Source of the DNA: Thalassococcus sp. S3
GTDB taxonomy: Bacteria > Pseudomonadota > Alphaproteobacteria > Rhodobacterales > Rhodobacteraceae
Reading direction: 5' to 3'
Assembly: GCF_004216475.1 (NCBI RefSeq)
Contig: NZ_CP022303.1
Location: forward strand, 2,356,001-2,420,000
DNA: 64,000 nucleotides
The translations under genes and the position numbers were made by a program. Below are positions 44,361 to 53,755 of this stretch, one piece after another (position 1 is the stretch's first letter; every line of letters starts with the position of its first letter). The notes below the pieces were generated by a model. The model was not told where the DNA came from, ran no database searches, and saw only the letters and a program-made list of their open reading frames with translations.

Positions 44361-45313
44361 GCGTCACGCTTCCCGAAGAGGCCGTAGGGGCGGAAGACGA
44401 GGATCAGCACCATCAGGATGTAGGGCAGGATCGGCCCGATCTGCGGCATGGTCAGCGTCCAGAGATCGCGCAAAAGCGCCTCATCGAGGTTCTCGGGGCG
44501 AATGAAGCCGATGCCGGTGAGGATATCCTCGAACCGGATGTTGTAGCTGGCAGCGAAGGTGGTGATCCAGCCGATCAGCAAGGACGCCACCAGAGCGCCC
44601 CAGAGCGAGCCAAGCCCACCGATCACGATGGTGACAAAAACGATGGAGCCCAGAACGAAGGCCATGCCGGGGAACGTGCCCAGCACGGGGCCAGCGATCA
44701 CGCCGGCCACACCGGCCAGAGCGGTGCCGACACCGAAGACGCCCATGAAGATCAGGGGCACGTTGTGGCCCAGAGCCTCAACCGTCTTGGGATAGCTGAG
44801 GGCGGCCTGGATGATCATGCCGACACGGGTCCGGGTGAGGATGTAAAGGAGTGCGATGAAGATCGCGATGGAGATGAAGATCATGAAGATCTTGTAGGCG
44901 GGGATGGAATTGCCCGCGATGGAGAAGGCTGTGAATTGCAGCACTTCGGGGATGGCGTAGGGCATCTGGTTCTTGCCCCAGATGAATTGCACCAGCTCCT
45001 CGATCAGAAGCGCGAGGCCGAAGGTGAAGATCAGTTCGGGCACGTGGCCGTATTGGTGGACCCGCCGCAGACCGTAGCGTTCGACCCCGGCCCCCATGAT
45101 GCCCACGATGATCGGAGCGAGAAGGAGGCCCATCCAGAAGCCCATGGCGAGACTGATCTGGTAGGCGAAATAGGCGCCCAGCATGTAAAAGCTGGCATGG
45201 GCGAAGTTGAGAACCCCCATCATCGAGAAGATCAGGGTCAGGCCCGCGGACAGCATGAACAGCAGAAGTCCGGTCACCAGCCCGTCAATGAGGTTGACGA
45301 GTATCAGGTCCAT
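44357..45313 (-). CDS. livH: Branched-chain-amino-acid-type ABC transporter permease LivH
   Basis: The protein of 318 residues has eight or so membrane segments, with LSAGLTLIFSMMGVLNFAHA (the LivH signature of a substrate-translocating helix) and GLGSLWGALVASLLIGW near the end. It is the partner permease of LivM. A 75-base gap with a strong stem-loop separates it from livJ. Confidence 0.92.
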   Translation of the reverse strand: MDLILVNLIDGLVTGLLLFMLSAGLTLIFSMMGVLNFAHASFYMLGAYFAYQISLAMGFWMGLLLAPIIVGIMGAGVERYGLRRVHQYGHVPELIFTFGLALLIEELVQFIWGKNQMPYAIPEVLQFTAFSIAGNSIPAYKIFMIFISIAIFIALLYILTRTRVGMIIQAALSYPKTVEALGHNVPLIFMGVFGVGTALAGVAGVIAGPVLGTFPGMAFVLGSIVFVTIVIGGLGSLWGALVASLLIGWITTFAASYNIRFEDILTGIGFIRPENLDEALLRDLWTLTMPQIGPILPYILMVLILVFRPYGLFGKRDA

Positions 45314-45346
45314 GAAACGCTCCGGTCAAAGGTGCAAGCAGGGTAT

Positions 45347-45372
45347 CCGGCCCGCGCGAAGGGGCGGGCCGG
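45347..45372. other. GC-rich stem-loop between livJ and livH
   Basis: CCGGCCCGC (45347-45355) pairs perfectly with GCGGGCCGG (45364-45372) around an 8-base loop. In binding-protein transporter operons such stems often protect the binding-protein message and lower expression of the permease genes. No T-run follows on the minus strand, so it is not a simple terminator. Confidence 0.65.
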
Positions 45373-45388
45373 AGGCGTGTGAGACCGA

Positions 45389-46633
45389 TCAGTAGGTCTT
45401 CATTTCGCAGGTGGTGGGGCTGTCCAGAGCCGCCATTTCCACCGTCTTGATCACCTTCACGCCGTAGCCGGAATTGTCATAGTCGAAGGTGACGTCTTCG
45501 TTGGTGTGGGCGTGGATATGCACGTCCTGGATCAGCTGGTGATCCTGTGGGCGCATCATGAGCGTGCCGCCCCAGATGCTTTCATGCTCCATCCCGCGCA
45601 GGGCGTTGGCGACAGCGACCACGTCATCGGCAGAGCCTGCCTCATCGATGGCCTTGGCCAGCATCTCGATCACGTTGGCGATGCGCGCCTGGCTGACATC
45701 GCCGTTGGGATACTTGGCCTTGAACGCCTCGACATAGGCCGCGGCACGGTCGTTGGAGGGCGGGTTCAACTGCCCCTCGCCCACGAGCCGCAGGGAGCCG
45801 TCGCCGGTTTCGCCAAAGGCGGCGGTGATGCCGTCGGCGGCGGCATAGTAGGTGTAGATCGGGCCGCTATAGCCGTTTTCGATGATCGACTTGCCAAGGC
45901 CCAGCATGTCGGCGCCCCAGTTGCCGGTGATCACGGCCTGCGCGCCCGACGAGACGATCTTGCGGGAATAGGGCGTGAAGTCTTTCACCTTGCCGATCGG
46001 ATGCAGCTCGTTCCCGACGATCTCGATATCGGGTCGTTTCTCACCGAGGAACCGGGTCGCGGCGGCGGCGACGGCTTTGCCGAAGCTGTAATCCTGCCCG
46101 ATGATGTAGACCTTCTTGATGTCATCGTTGGCGGCAATGGAATCCGTCAGCGCGTCCATCTTGATATCGGCATTGGCGTCGAAGCGGAAGTGCCAGAAGT
46201 TGCACTTGTCATTGGTCAGCGCGGGGTCGACAGCGGCGTAGTTCAGGAAAAGCACGCGGTCATCGGGGTTGCGACGGTTGTGCTTGTTGATCGCATCGGT
46301 CAGCGCATTGGCCACGCCCGACGAGTTGCCCTGCGCGATGTAGCGGATGCCCTGGTCGATGGCGACCTGAAGCTGGATCAGCGATTCCTTGGGGCTGATC
46401 TTGTTGTCGAAAGCCACCATTTCGAACATCTGGCCATCGAGAACGCCGCCATCCTTGTTCACCAACTCGTCGGTGGCAAAGCGGAACTGGTTGAGCCCGT
46501 TGGTCCCGGTCGCGGCGAACGGCCCGGAAAGCGGATCGATGAAGGCGATTTTGACGTTTTCGGCAAAGAGCGCCGAAGCAGACACCGCCATGGCAAGCGC
46601 GGCACTCAAGCCAAGCTTGATTGGATTACGCAT
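45389..46633 (-). CDS. livJ: Periplasmic substrate-binding protein of the Liv-type transporter
   Basis: The protein of 414 residues has a signal peptide (cleavage after SASALFA) and a type I periplasmic binding fold (VKIAFIDPLSGPFAATGTNG, then YIIGQDYSFGKAVAAAATRF). A clear GGGAGGAAAT precedes the ATG. The family binds amino acids, amides, short-chain or aromatic acids. The neighbouring acyl-CoA operon and IclR regulator suggest a carboxylic acid ligand, which is only an inference. The gene symbol marks the role, not a proven substrate. Confidence 0.88.
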   Translation of the reverse strand: MRNPIKLGLSAALAMAVSASALFAENVKIAFIDPLSGPFAATGTNGLNQFRFATDELVNKDGGVLDGQMFEMVAFDNKISPKESLIQLQVAIDQGIRYIAQGNSSGVANALTDAINKHNRRNPDDRVLFLNYAAVDPALTNDKCNFWHFRFDANADIKMDALTDSIAANDDIKKVYIIGQDYSFGKAVAAAATRFLGEKRPDIEIVGNELHPIGKVKDFTPYSRKIVSSGAQAVITGNWGADMLGLGKSIIENGYSGPIYTYYAAADGITAAFGETGDGSLRLVGEGQLNPPSNDRAAAYVEAFKAKYPNGDVSQARIANVIEMLAKAIDEAGSADDVVAVANALRGMEHESIWGGTLMMRPQDHQLIQDVHIHAHTNEDVTFDYDNSGYGVKVIKTVEMAALDSPTTCEMKTY

Positions 46634-47101
46634 ATGATTTCCTCCCTAACGCGGCCCGACGTGCTTTTGATGCTCTTATGCGGCCGAGCCTAATCAAAAG
46701 CCTTGCACATTGCGGATCAAAGTCAAGCGTTTGGGTGGGGGCCGAGCGCGATGTGTCTGAGGCGGGAACCAAGGGCTCAAGCCGGGCTGTGAGCGGATGG
46801 CACGCGCGGGATTTGCTGTTGCGATGTCGCGTCAAACCGTTAGTTTTTCGACTTTAGATTTGCTCTATAATTATATGTTTGTATGAATATAAATGGCTTT
46901 TCCGGTGTGGGCGATACATCATGCCGCCTCCCAGCGAATAGCGTATGCATCAGGCAAGGCGTTATGAAAGCCAGCGAACTGACCCTGCGTCAAAGACGGA
47001 CGGTCCGGAAGATACCTGGTTTTGCAGGGTCGGAAACGGGCTTTGACATTCCGCTCTGCGGAACAAAATTTCGCCGGTGATGTCGTGATTCTGCCCGGGG
47101 C
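46634..47101. other. Gene-free gap upstream of livJ
   Basis: About 470 bases without a supported gene. It must hold the livJ promoter on the minus strand (TTGACT at about 46720 is a possible -35, but no clean -10 was found at the right spacing) and the end of the IclR transcript. The part around 46850-46890 is AT-rich. Confidence 0.45.
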
Positions 47102-47884
47102 TCAGGCCCGGATGCTCAGCGTCTCGGCGGCCTCGATCAGGCGTTTGGCATAGACGCCCTCGAGCTGCTTGCGTTTGACGTGAAAGGATGGCCCACCCAC
47201 GTTCAGCCCATAGACCCGCGAACCGTTCATCGAGAAGACCGGCGCGGCGATGCCGTTCACATCGGGGCGCCATTCGCCGTAGCCGGTGCAGTAGCCCTGC
47301 GCCTCGTACTCCGAAAGGCCGCGATGAAAGCCTGAGCGACGCTCGGCGTCGCCTTCGGGGTCGATTTCGTTGGCCTCCGCAAAGGCCGCCGCGCGTTCGT
47401 CTTCCGGCATGCCGATGAGAACTGCGCGCCCGATGGCGGAGTGAAAGAGCGGGATGCGGGAGCCGACATGCATGGTGAGCGACACGTCCTCGTGCGAGCG
47501 GTGCACGGCGACATAGACCACATCCATCCGGTGCCGCTCGCCCAGGGCGACGGTGACATAGGGGTTCGGGCCGGTGCAGAGCGCGCGCATAGGATCGGCG
47601 GCGCGTTCGGTGATCTCCATCGACGACAGGACGCCGAAGCCCAGTTGCAGCACGCCGGAGCTGAGCCGATAGGTGCCCTTGCGCGGGTCAGCGACCAGGT
47701 AGTCGAGCTTGCAGAGCGTATGGGTCAGGCGCGAGATCGTGGCCTTGGGCAACCCGGTGCGTTCGGAGAAATCGGTGTTGGTCAGCTCCGCCTCGCCCCG
47801 TTCGAAACAGCGCAGCACATCGAGGCCGCGGGCAAGGGCGGTGACGAAATTGCGGTCCTTGTCCTCGATGTCGCTGTCGGGCAT
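47102..47884 (-). CDS. IclR family transcriptional regulator
   Basis: The protein of 260 residues has an N-terminal winged helix-turn-helix (ALARGLDVLRCFERGEAELT, then TGLPKATISRLTHTLCKLDY) and the IclR effector domain (LFHSAIGRAVLIGMPEDERA, then YGEWRPDVNGIAAPVF). IclR proteins respond to carboxylic or aromatic acids. The ATG at 47884 lies 5 bases after the phosphotransferase stop; longer upstream frames overlap that gene and are unlike the family. It is the last gene of the large minus-strand operon and adjoins the liv operon, so it may control both. Confidence 0.9.
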   Translation of the reverse strand: MPDSDIEDKDRNFVTALARGLDVLRCFERGEAELTNTDFSERTGLPKATISRLTHTLCKLDYLVADPRKGTYRLSSGVLQLGFGVLSSMEITERAADPMRALCTGPNPYVTVALGERHRMDVVYVAVHRSHEDVSLTMHVGSRIPLFHSAIGRAVLIGMPEDERAAAFAEANEIDPEGDAERRSGFHRGLSEYEAQGYCTGYGEWRPDVNGIAAPVFSMNGSRVYGLNVGGPSFHVKRKQLEGVYAKRLIEAAETLSIRA

Positions 47885-47889
47885 GGGGC

Positions 47890-48921
47890 TCAGCCCGCCT
47901 TGAGGGCTTGCAGCCCGTGCTGGGCGAAGACAGGGACGTATTGGCCGACCTTGCGGGCGCGTTCGGGGTTCGATGCGTTGCCGTCGAGCGCGCGTTTCAG
48001 CACGCCCTGGATGATCGCGGCCATGCGGAAGAAGCAGAACGAGAGGTAGAAGCCGAAATTCTCCACGCCCGGCAGACCCCGACGTTCGCAGTATTTGGCG
48101 ATGAACTCGGCATCGCTGGGCAGGCCGAGTGCGGCGCGGTCGATGCCGGCAAGGCCCCTGCCCTCGGCCCCGGCGGGCATCTGCCATTGCATGATGACGG
48201 AGGCGAGATCGGCGTAAGGGTGGCCGATGGTGGACAGCTCCCAATCGAGCACGGCGAGGCATTTGGTACCCTCAGCCTCGAAGATCATGTTGTCGATGCG
48301 GTAATCGCCGTGAACCAGCGTGCGCTGGCCGTCATCTTCGGGCATCTCGGCGACGAGGGCGTCCATCAACTGGTCCATCGCGGCGACAGTCTCGGTCTCG
48401 GACGCGCGGTATTGCTTGGACCAGCGGCCGACCTGACGTTCGAAGTAATTGCCGGGCGGGCCGTAGTCGCCCAGGCCCACGGCGTCGATATCGACCATGT
48501 GGAGGGCGGCCAGCACACGGTTCATGTCGTCGATGACGGCGGTGCGGTCGGTGTTGGTCAACCCCTCCAGCGTGGGCTGGGTGAAGTTGCGGCCCGGCAC
48601 ATGGTCCATCACGTAGAAGGAGGAGCCGATCACGGCGTCGTCTTCGCAGAGCAGATGCATTTTGGCGACGGGCACGTCGGAACCCGCCAGCGCCTTTTGC
48701 ACGCGGTATTCGCGGTCCACCGCATGGGCGGATTTCAGAAGCGTGCCGGGCGGCTTGCGGCGCAGGACGTAGTTTTTCGCGGGCGTTTTCAGCAGGAAGG
48801 TGGGGTTCGACTGACCGCCTTCGAACTTGGTCGCCTCCAGCGGTCCGCCAAAGCCCGGCAAGTGCGCGGAGAGGTAGGCCGAGACGGCGTCGAGATCGAG
48901 GGTTTGCGTGTCTTGGCTCAT
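47890..48921 (-). CDS. Phosphotransferase (APH/ACAD10-11 kinase-like family)
   Basis: The protein of 343 residues has a protein-kinase-like fold: N-lobe FEGGQSNPTFLL and YVLRRKPPG with the ATP-binding Lys/Arg region, catalytic loop HGDYRIDN (Asp206, Asn211) and metal motif LDWE (Asp226). This is the subgroup fused to acyl-CoA dehydrogenase in ACAD10/11 and represented alone by LvaA, which phosphorylates the hydroxyl of hydroxyacyl-CoA. It is not expected to act on aminoglycosides. It lies between a histidine phosphatase (8 bases upstream) and the IclR gene. Confidence 0.87.
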   Translation of the reverse strand: MSQDTQTLDLDAVSAYLSAHLPGFGGPLEATKFEGGQSNPTFLLKTPAKNYVLRRKPPGTLLKSAHAVDREYRVQKALAGSDVPVAKMHLLCEDDAVIGSSFYVMDHVPGRNFTQPTLEGLTNTDRTAVIDDMNRVLAALHMVDIDAVGLGDYGPPGNYFERQVGRWSKQYRASETETVAAMDQLMDALVAEMPEDDGQRTLVHGDYRIDNMIFEAEGTKCLAVLDWELSTIGHPYADLASVIMQWQMPAGAEGRGLAGIDRAALGLPSDAEFIAKYCERRGLPGVENFGFYLSFCFFRMAAIIQGVLKRALDGNASNPERARKVGQYVPVFAQHGLQALKAG

Positions 48922-48929
48922 ATCGCTCC

Positions 48930-49580
48930 TCAGCTATAGGTCAGCAGATGCGCGCGGGCGGCGTCGGCCAGATGCGGTGTTGCGTTGAATTCATGCAGGA
49001 AAAACGCCCGGTTTGAAAAGATAAACCGTGTGAGGGAGGTGTTTTTGACCTGAAGGTTAAGCGCCATCATCTGCGCGTCGGGGGCATCCAGAGCGCGCGC
49101 GGTGAGCTGCCCGATGGGCCCGCCGGAGCTGATGACGAGGACGCGTTTGGCGTCCGTGTCGGTGGCGAAGGCACGGGCGGCGGCGACGCGGGTTTCGAAG
49201 TCGCGCCAGCTTTCTTTCGCGCCTGAGAGCCCACCCTTTTGCCAGTCGAGGATGGTCTCACGGAGGGTGCGGAAATGGGTCTTGCGGTCGCCCATCACGA
49301 GGTCGGGTATGGTGCCGTTGAAGCGGACACGCAGGAGGTCGTGAAAGTCGTATTCGTTGAGGCCGGGATGCTCTTCGGGCGGCTCGGAAAAGCCCATGGA
49401 GGCGAGCGTTTCCTTTTGCCGCGTAAGCGTGCCGGTGATCAGACGGTCAGGCTCCCAGCCGGAGGCGCGCAGCGCGTCCCCCACCACGCGGGATTGTTCA
49501 TGGCCCAGATCGGACAGGCGGTCGTAATTGTCCTGCCCAAAGGAGGCCTGCGCGTGGCGGATGACGAGCAGTTCAGCCAT
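48930..49580 (-). CDS. Histidine phosphatase family protein
   Basis: The protein of 216 residues begins with the phosphatase motif IRHAQASFG (His9). The acid is probably in LNEYDFHD. The second catalytic His of the family, normally in a SHGG strand, reads SSGG (Ser152). The protein may be of low activity or use another residue. It overlaps the nitronate monooxygenase-like gene by 8 bases and precedes the kinase-like gene. Confidence 0.82.
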   Translation of the reverse strand: MAELLVIRHAQASFGQDNYDRLSDLGHEQSRVVGDALRASGWEPDRLITGTLTRQKETLASMGFSEPPEEHPGLNEYDFHDLLRVRFNGTIPDLVMGDRKTHFRTLRETILDWQKGGLSGAKESWRDFETRVAAARAFATDTDAKRVLVISSGGPIGQLTARALDAPDAQMMALNLQVKNTSLTRFIFSNRAFFLHEFNATPHLADAARAHLLTYS

Positions 49581-50580
49581 TGAAATCGGCGGCGAGCCTG
49601 GCGCCCGCGGCCCGGTATTCGGCGTCGATGCGGTTGACGAGCGTGGCCACGTCGGTGACGGCCTCCACCGCGCCGACGCCTTGGCCGGAGCCCCAGATCT
49701 CCTTCCAGGCCTTGGGTTTCGAGGAGCCTTGCGAGAAGTTCATTGAGGAGGGGTCGGCGGAGGGCAGATTATCGGGATCCATGCCCGCGCGTTCGACGGA
49801 TTTCTTGAGGTAATTGCCCCAGACGCCTGTAAACAGTGAAGAATAGACGATGTCCTCGGCCGAGCTGTCGACGATCATCTGTTTGTATTCGGGCTGGGCG
49901 TTGGCCTCGTGCGTGGCAATGAAGGGCGAGCCCATATAGCCGAAATCAGCCCCCAGAGCACGGGCGGCGAGGAGCGCTTCGCCGGTGGCGATCGCGCCTG
50001 ACAGCAGCAAGGGCCCGTCGAACCATTCGCGGATTTCTCGGATGAGCGCGAAGGGGGATTGAGAGCCTGCATGGCCCCCTGCCCCGGCTGCGACGGCGAC
50101 GAGACCGTCGGCGCCTTTGTCGATGGCTTTCTTCGCGAAGGTGTTGTTGATGATGTCGTGCAGCACCACGCCGCCGCAGGAATGGGCGGCCTCGTTCACC
50201 TCCACCCGCGCACCGAGGGAGGTGATCCAGACCGGAACCTCATGTTTGACGCAGATGTCGATGTCGCGCTGCAACCGCCCGTTGGAGCGGTGGACGATCT
50301 GGTTGACCGCGAAGGGTGCTGCGGGCGTGTCGGGGTTGTCCTGGTTGTGGCGGTCCAGTTCTTCCTTGATCTGGGTGAGCCATGCGTCGAGGAGCGGTGG
50401 TTCGCCTTCGGCTTCACGCGCATTCAGCGCCGGGAAAGAGCCGATGATACCGGCCTTGCATTGCGCGATCACCAGTTCGGGGACCGAGATGATGAAGAGA
50501 GGGGCTGCGACCATGGGCAAACGCAGGCCCTGCAGCGCCTTGGGCAGGTGGCTGTCGGAGCGGGAGGCGGTGTCTTTCAT
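49573..50580 (-). CDS. Nitronate monooxygenase family flavoprotein
   Basis: The protein of 335 residues is a TIM-barrel FMN enzyme: LPMVAAPLFIISVPELVIAQ at the start, the phosphate-binding GAGGHAGSQSPFALIREI and LLSGAIATGEALLAARALGA in the second half. Members oxidise nitronates or, in other branches, reduce enoyl compounds; the true substrate here is unknown. The ATG at 50580 is chosen; the upstream in-frame part is Arg/Pro-rich and unlike the family. It lies 59 bases after the thiolase, with a strong hairpin between. Confidence 0.85.
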   Translation of the reverse strand: MKDTASRSDSHLPKALQGLRLPMVAAPLFIISVPELVIAQCKAGIIGSFPALNAREAEGEPPLLDAWLTQIKEELDRHNQDNPDTPAAPFAVNQIVHRSNGRLQRDIDICVKHEVPVWITSLGARVEVNEAAHSCGGVVLHDIINNTFAKKAIDKGADGLVAVAAGAGGHAGSQSPFALIREIREWFDGPLLLSGAIATGEALLAARALGADFGYMGSPFIATHEANAQPEYKQMIVDSSAEDIVYSSLFTGVWGNYLKKSVERAGMDPDNLPSADPSSMNFSQGSSKPKAWKEIWGSGQGVGAVEAVTDVATLVNRIDAEYRAAGARLAADFNG

Positions 50581-50607
50581 GTCATCATCCTTTTCGCGCA
50601 AAGGGAC

Positions 50608-50635
50608 GGCCCGGCGGGATGCGCCGGGCCTTTTT
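50608..50635 (+). terminator. Terminator-like hairpin whose T-run is on the plus strand
   Basis: GGCCCGGCG (50608-50616) pairs perfectly with CGCCGGGCC (50622-50630), followed on the plus strand by TTTTT. The genes on both sides run on the minus strand, where the stem is preceded by A5 and not followed by U's. It would stop antisense transcripts, or act as a stabilising or attenuating stem inside the operon. Confidence 0.6.
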
Positions 50636-50639
50636 GGTG

Positions 50640-51836
50640 TCAGAGAACCTCGAAGAGGCCGGCAGCACCCATGCCGCCACCCACGCACATGGTGCAGACG
50701 ACGTATTTCACGCCGCGGCGTTTGCCCTCGATCAGCGCGTGGCCGACCATGCGGGCGCCGGACATGCCGTAAGGATGGCCGATGGAGATGGCGCCGCCGT
50801 CCACGTTCAGAAGCTCATCGGGGATGCCCAGTTTATCGCGGCTGTAGAGAACCTGGCAGGCGAAGGCCTCGTTCAGCTCCCAGAGGCCGATATCGTCCAT
50901 CTTGAGCCCGTGTGCTTCGAGCAGTTTCGGCACGGCGAAGACAGGGCCGATGCCCATCTCGTCAGGCTCACAGCCCGCGGCCATCACGCCGACATAGCGG
51001 CCCAGGGGCTCCAGGCCTTTCTTCTCGGCGACGGAGGCTTCCATGACCACGCTGGCCGACGCGCCGTCGGACAGCTGGGAGGCGTTGCCGGCGGTGATGT
51101 TCTTGCCTTCCTTGACATGGATGCCGTCCTTGAAGACCGGCTGGAGGCCCGCGACGTTCTCATACGTGGTGCCGGGGCGGTTGCCCTCGTCCTTCGACAG
51201 CGTGACCTCGTGTTCGCTGATCTCCTTGGTTTCCTTGTCCTGGAACTTCATGATCGTGGTCATGGGCACGATCTCGGCATCGAAACGCCCGGCCTCTTGC
51301 GCGGCATGGGTGCGGGCCTGGGACTGGACGGCATATTCGTCCTGCGCCTGCCGGGTGACGCCGTAGCGTTCGGCCACGGTTTCGGCAGTCTCCAGCATGG
51401 TCATATAGATCTCGGGCTTGTTCTGGCGCAGCCAGGGATCGGCGGCGACGCGCATTTCGGGCGTTTGCACCATAGAGATGCTGTCGACCCCGCCGCCGAT
51501 GACAATGTCCATGCCGTCCTGCACAACCTGCTTGGCGGCGGTGGCAATGGCCATCATGCCGGACGCGCATTGGCGGTCGAGCGACATGCCCGCGACGGTC
51601 ACCGGGAGGCCCGCGCGGATGGCGGCCTGCCGGGCGATGTTACCGCTGGAATGGCCCTGCTGCAGGGCGGCGCCGAAGACGACATCGGCAATCTCTGCGC
51701 CCTCGATACCGGCCCGCTGGACCGCATGTTCGATGGCGTGGGCGGAGAGCGCCTGCGGCGTGGTGGCGTTGAAGGACCCACGGTAGGCCTTGCCGATCGG
51801 GGTTCTGGCGGTGGATACGATGACTGCGTCGCGCAT
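50640..51836 (-). CDS. Acetyl-CoA acyltransferase (thiolase)
   Basis: The protein of 398 residues has the catalytic Cys90 in LDRQCASGM, the NEAF motif, [11 protein letters not shown] with the active-site His, and [13 protein letters not shown] with the second Cys. It cleaves 3-oxoacyl-CoA to acetyl-CoA and a shortened acyl-CoA. The ATG at 51836 follows AGGGAGA. It sits between an MFE-2-like SDR and the nitronate monooxygenase-like gene. Confidence 0.93.
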   Translation of the reverse strand: MRDAVIVSTARTPIGKAYRGSFNATTPQALSAHAIEHAVQRAGIEGAEIADVVFGAALQQGHSSGNIARQAAIRAGLPVTVAGMSLDRQCASGMMAIATAAKQVVQDGMDIVIGGGVDSISMVQTPEMRVAADPWLRQNKPEIYMTMLETAETVAERYGVTRQAQDEYAVQSQARTHAAQEAGRFDAEIVPMTTIMKFQDKETKEISEHEVTLSKDEGNRPGTTYENVAGLQPVFKDGIHVKEGKNITAGNASQLSDGASASVVMEASVAEKKGLEPLGRYVGVMAAGCEPDEMGIGPVFAVPKLLEAHGLKMDDIGLWELNEAFACQVLYSRDKLGIPDELLNVDGGAISIGHPYGMSGARMVGHALIEGKRRGVKYVVCTMCVGGGMGAAGLFEVL

Positions 51837-51856
51837 GGGTGATCTCCCTTTTTTGG

Positions 51857-52786
51857 TCAGGTGCCCCAATTCAGCTTGAGGCCTTGCGCCTCAGCCGCAT
51901 TGCGGGCGTATTTTTGTGTTTGTGAGAAGGCGTTTACAAGCTCTTCCTGATCTGTCGGATCGGAGAGGTCTTCGAACCGGTCGGCGATGGCCTCCGGTGT
52001 GTTGTCGTCGCCGGTGAGCGTGATGCCCCGGGTCTCATAGACGCGCGTCTGGGCGAAACTGCCCGCGCCCGCGCCCATGATCACGCGCGACGGCGCGTTT
52101 TCAGAGACGAGATAGAGCAGGCCCGGCGTGATGGTTTCAGGTGCCAGAAGGGCCAGGGCATCTTCGGGCATCAGGCTTTCGGTCATGCGGGTGGCGGCGG
52201 TGGGGGCCAGCGTGTTCACGCGGATGTCGTCGCGGGCGCCTTCCTGATGGAGGACGTTCATCAGGCCCATCATCGCGGCCTTGGCGGCGCCGTAATTGGA
52301 TTGGCCGAAATTGCCGTAAAGCCCGGAACTGGAGGAGGTCAGCACGATGCGACCATATTTCTGCTCGCGCATGATCGGCCAGCAGGCATGGGTGACGGTG
52401 GCGGTGCCCATCAGGTGGACATCGACCACCTTGCGAAAATCGGCGAGCGACATCTTGGAGAATGTCTTGTCGCGCAGGATGCCGGCATTGTTGACAAGGA
52501 TGTCGATGCGGCCCCATTCGGCCATGGCCTGGCCGACCATGTCGGCCACGTCCGCCTCGCTCGAGATATCGGCGCCATGGGCGATGGCGGCACCACCTGC
52601 CGCACGGATCTCTGCGGCGACGGCTTCGGCGGCTTCGGAGGAGCGGCCCTCGCCGTCAGTCGAGACGCCGAGATCGTTGACCACGACCTTGGCGCCCCGC
52701 GCGGCCAGACCCAGCGCATGGGCGCGGCCAAGGCCGGTTCCGGCGCCGGTGACGATGGCAACACGTCCGTCGAACCTGATGCTCAT
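51857..52786 (-). CDS. SDR, MFE-2/17-beta-HSD4-like hydroxyacyl-CoA dehydrogenase
   Basis: The protein of 309 residues opens like the dehydrogenase part of peroxisomal multifunctional enzyme 2 ([20 protein letters not shown], then [10 protein letters not shown]). It has NNAGIL, a Ser in [10 protein letters not shown] and YGAAK for catalysis, and a longer C-terminus typical of that group. These act on (3R)-hydroxyacyl-CoA, which suits the MaoC hydratase at 58922. The ATG at 52786 follows AGGAAG; the longer frame upstream is not family-like. Confidence 0.87.
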   Translation of the reverse strand: MSIRFDGRVAIVTGAGTGLGRAHALGLAARGAKVVVNDLGVSTDGEGRSSEAAEAVAAEIRAAGGAAIAHGADISSEADVADMVGQAMAEWGRIDILVNNAGILRDKTFSKMSLADFRKVVDVHLMGTATVTHACWPIMREQKYGRIVLTSSSSGLYGNFGQSNYGAAKAAMMGLMNVLHQEGARDDIRVNTLAPTAATRMTESLMPEDALALLAPETITPGLLYLVSENAPSRVIMGAGAGSFAQTRVYETRGITLTGDDNTPEAIADRFEDLSDPTDQEELVNAFSQTQKYARNAAEAQGLKLNWGT

Positions 52787-52803
52787 GACTTTAACTTCCT
52801 TGT

Positions 52804-53625
52804 TTATTGCAATGCTTTTTCGAATATATTTTGTCCCGACATCACGTTGATGCCACCGCTGACGGGGATCACGGCACCGGTGACATAGGCCCCGCCCTGC
52901 CCGCAGAGAAAGAGCATGCAACCGGCGATGTCCTCTTCGCGGCCCACACGGCCAAGGGGAACGTCGGAGCCCACTTTCTCCCGCATGCCTTCATCGGCGG
53001 TGGCGAAAGCGGTCATTTTCGATACGAAGGGTCCGGGGGCCAACGCGTTGACGGTGATGTGGTGGCCGGCGAGTTCCTTGGCCATGATCTTGGACATGTG
53101 GATGACGGCGGCTTTGGAGGCGGAATAGCTGTAGGCGCCGTCGCCCATCGGCACCTCGCCCATTACGGAGCCCACGTTGATCACGCGGGCGGGGTCGTCG
53201 ATGGAGCCGGATTGCATCAGCATCGGCAGGAGTTTCTGGGTGAGGTGGAAGAGGCCGGCCATGTTGACGGACATGACCTTGTCCCAGGCCTCGAACGGAA
53301 ACTGCCCCATGGGCGCGCCCCAGGTGCGGCCGGCGTTGTTCATGAGGATGTCGAGTGTCTCGGTGCGGGATTTGACCGCCTCGACAAGGGCATCCACACC
53401 CTCTTCGGTGCCGACATCGCCGGCGAACCCTTCGGCGGAGCCGGGGGCGTCCAATGCGTTGAGTTCGGCGGCGATGGCCTCGCAGGCGTCACCCTTGCGG
53501 CTGGCGAGAAGGACACGGGCGCCGGCGCGCACGAGTGCTTCGCAGGCCATGCGGCCAATGCCGGTGGCGCCGCCGGTGACGAGGGCGCTTTTGCCGTGGA
53601 GGGAGAAGAGGGTTTCAGGTGTCAT
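52804..53625 (-). CDS. SDR family oxidoreductase
   Basis: The protein of 273 residues has TGGATGIGRMACEALV, NNAGRTWG, Ser in INVGSVMGE, YSASK and a GGAYVTGAVIPVSGG ending, a complete classical active site. It resembles 3-oxoacyl reductases, and the mitochondrial/rhizobial RhlG-like branch is possible. It starts at ATG 53625 with AGGA ten bases upstream. It lies after the paired acyl-CoA dehydrogenases and before the MFE-2-like SDR. Confidence 0.86.
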   Translation of the reverse strand: MTPETLFSLHGKSALVTGGATGIGRMACEALVRAGARVLLASRKGDACEAIAAELNALDAPGSAEGFAGDVGTEEGVDALVEAVKSRTETLDILMNNAGRTWGAPMGQFPFEAWDKVMSVNMAGLFHLTQKLLPMLMQSGSIDDPARVINVGSVMGEVPMGDGAYSYSASKAAVIHMSKIMAKELAGHHITVNALAPGPFVSKMTAFATADEGMREKVGSDVPLGRVGREEDIAGCMLFLCGQGGAYVTGAVIPVSGGINVMSGQNIFEKALQ

Positions 53626-53651
53626 TTGGTTTGGTGTCCTTTGAATTACCC

Positions 53652-53702
53652 GCCCGTGCAGAAGGCACGGGCAGCGCCCGACCGCCCCCATGGGCGGGCG
53701 CT
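53652..53702. other. Two adjacent stem-loops in the acyl-CoA operon
   Basis: GCCCGTGC (53652-53659) pairs with GCACGGGC (53665-53672), and directly next to it AGCGCCCG (53673-53680) pairs with CGGGCGCT (53695-53702). They fill most of the 130-base gap between an acyl-CoA dehydrogenase and an SDR gene. On the plus strand only a short TTT follows. They probably shape message stability or partial termination. Confidence 0.55.
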
Positions 53703-53755
53703 TTACGCCCACCCGCGGTCAGGCGATGCCCTTATGTTGGTTGCCGGTCTGCACC

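Noticed and set aside
45506..46693. Plus-strand open frame of about 395 codons opposite livJ
   Set aside because: livJ on the minus strand has a signal peptide, ribosome site and a full binding-protein fold; the opposite frame shows no domain.
47890..48921. Aminoglycoside resistance phosphotransferase
   Set aside because: The sequence form (HGDYRIDN, LDWE) and the operon match the ACAD10/11 and LvaA kinase group, not drug-modifying enzymes.
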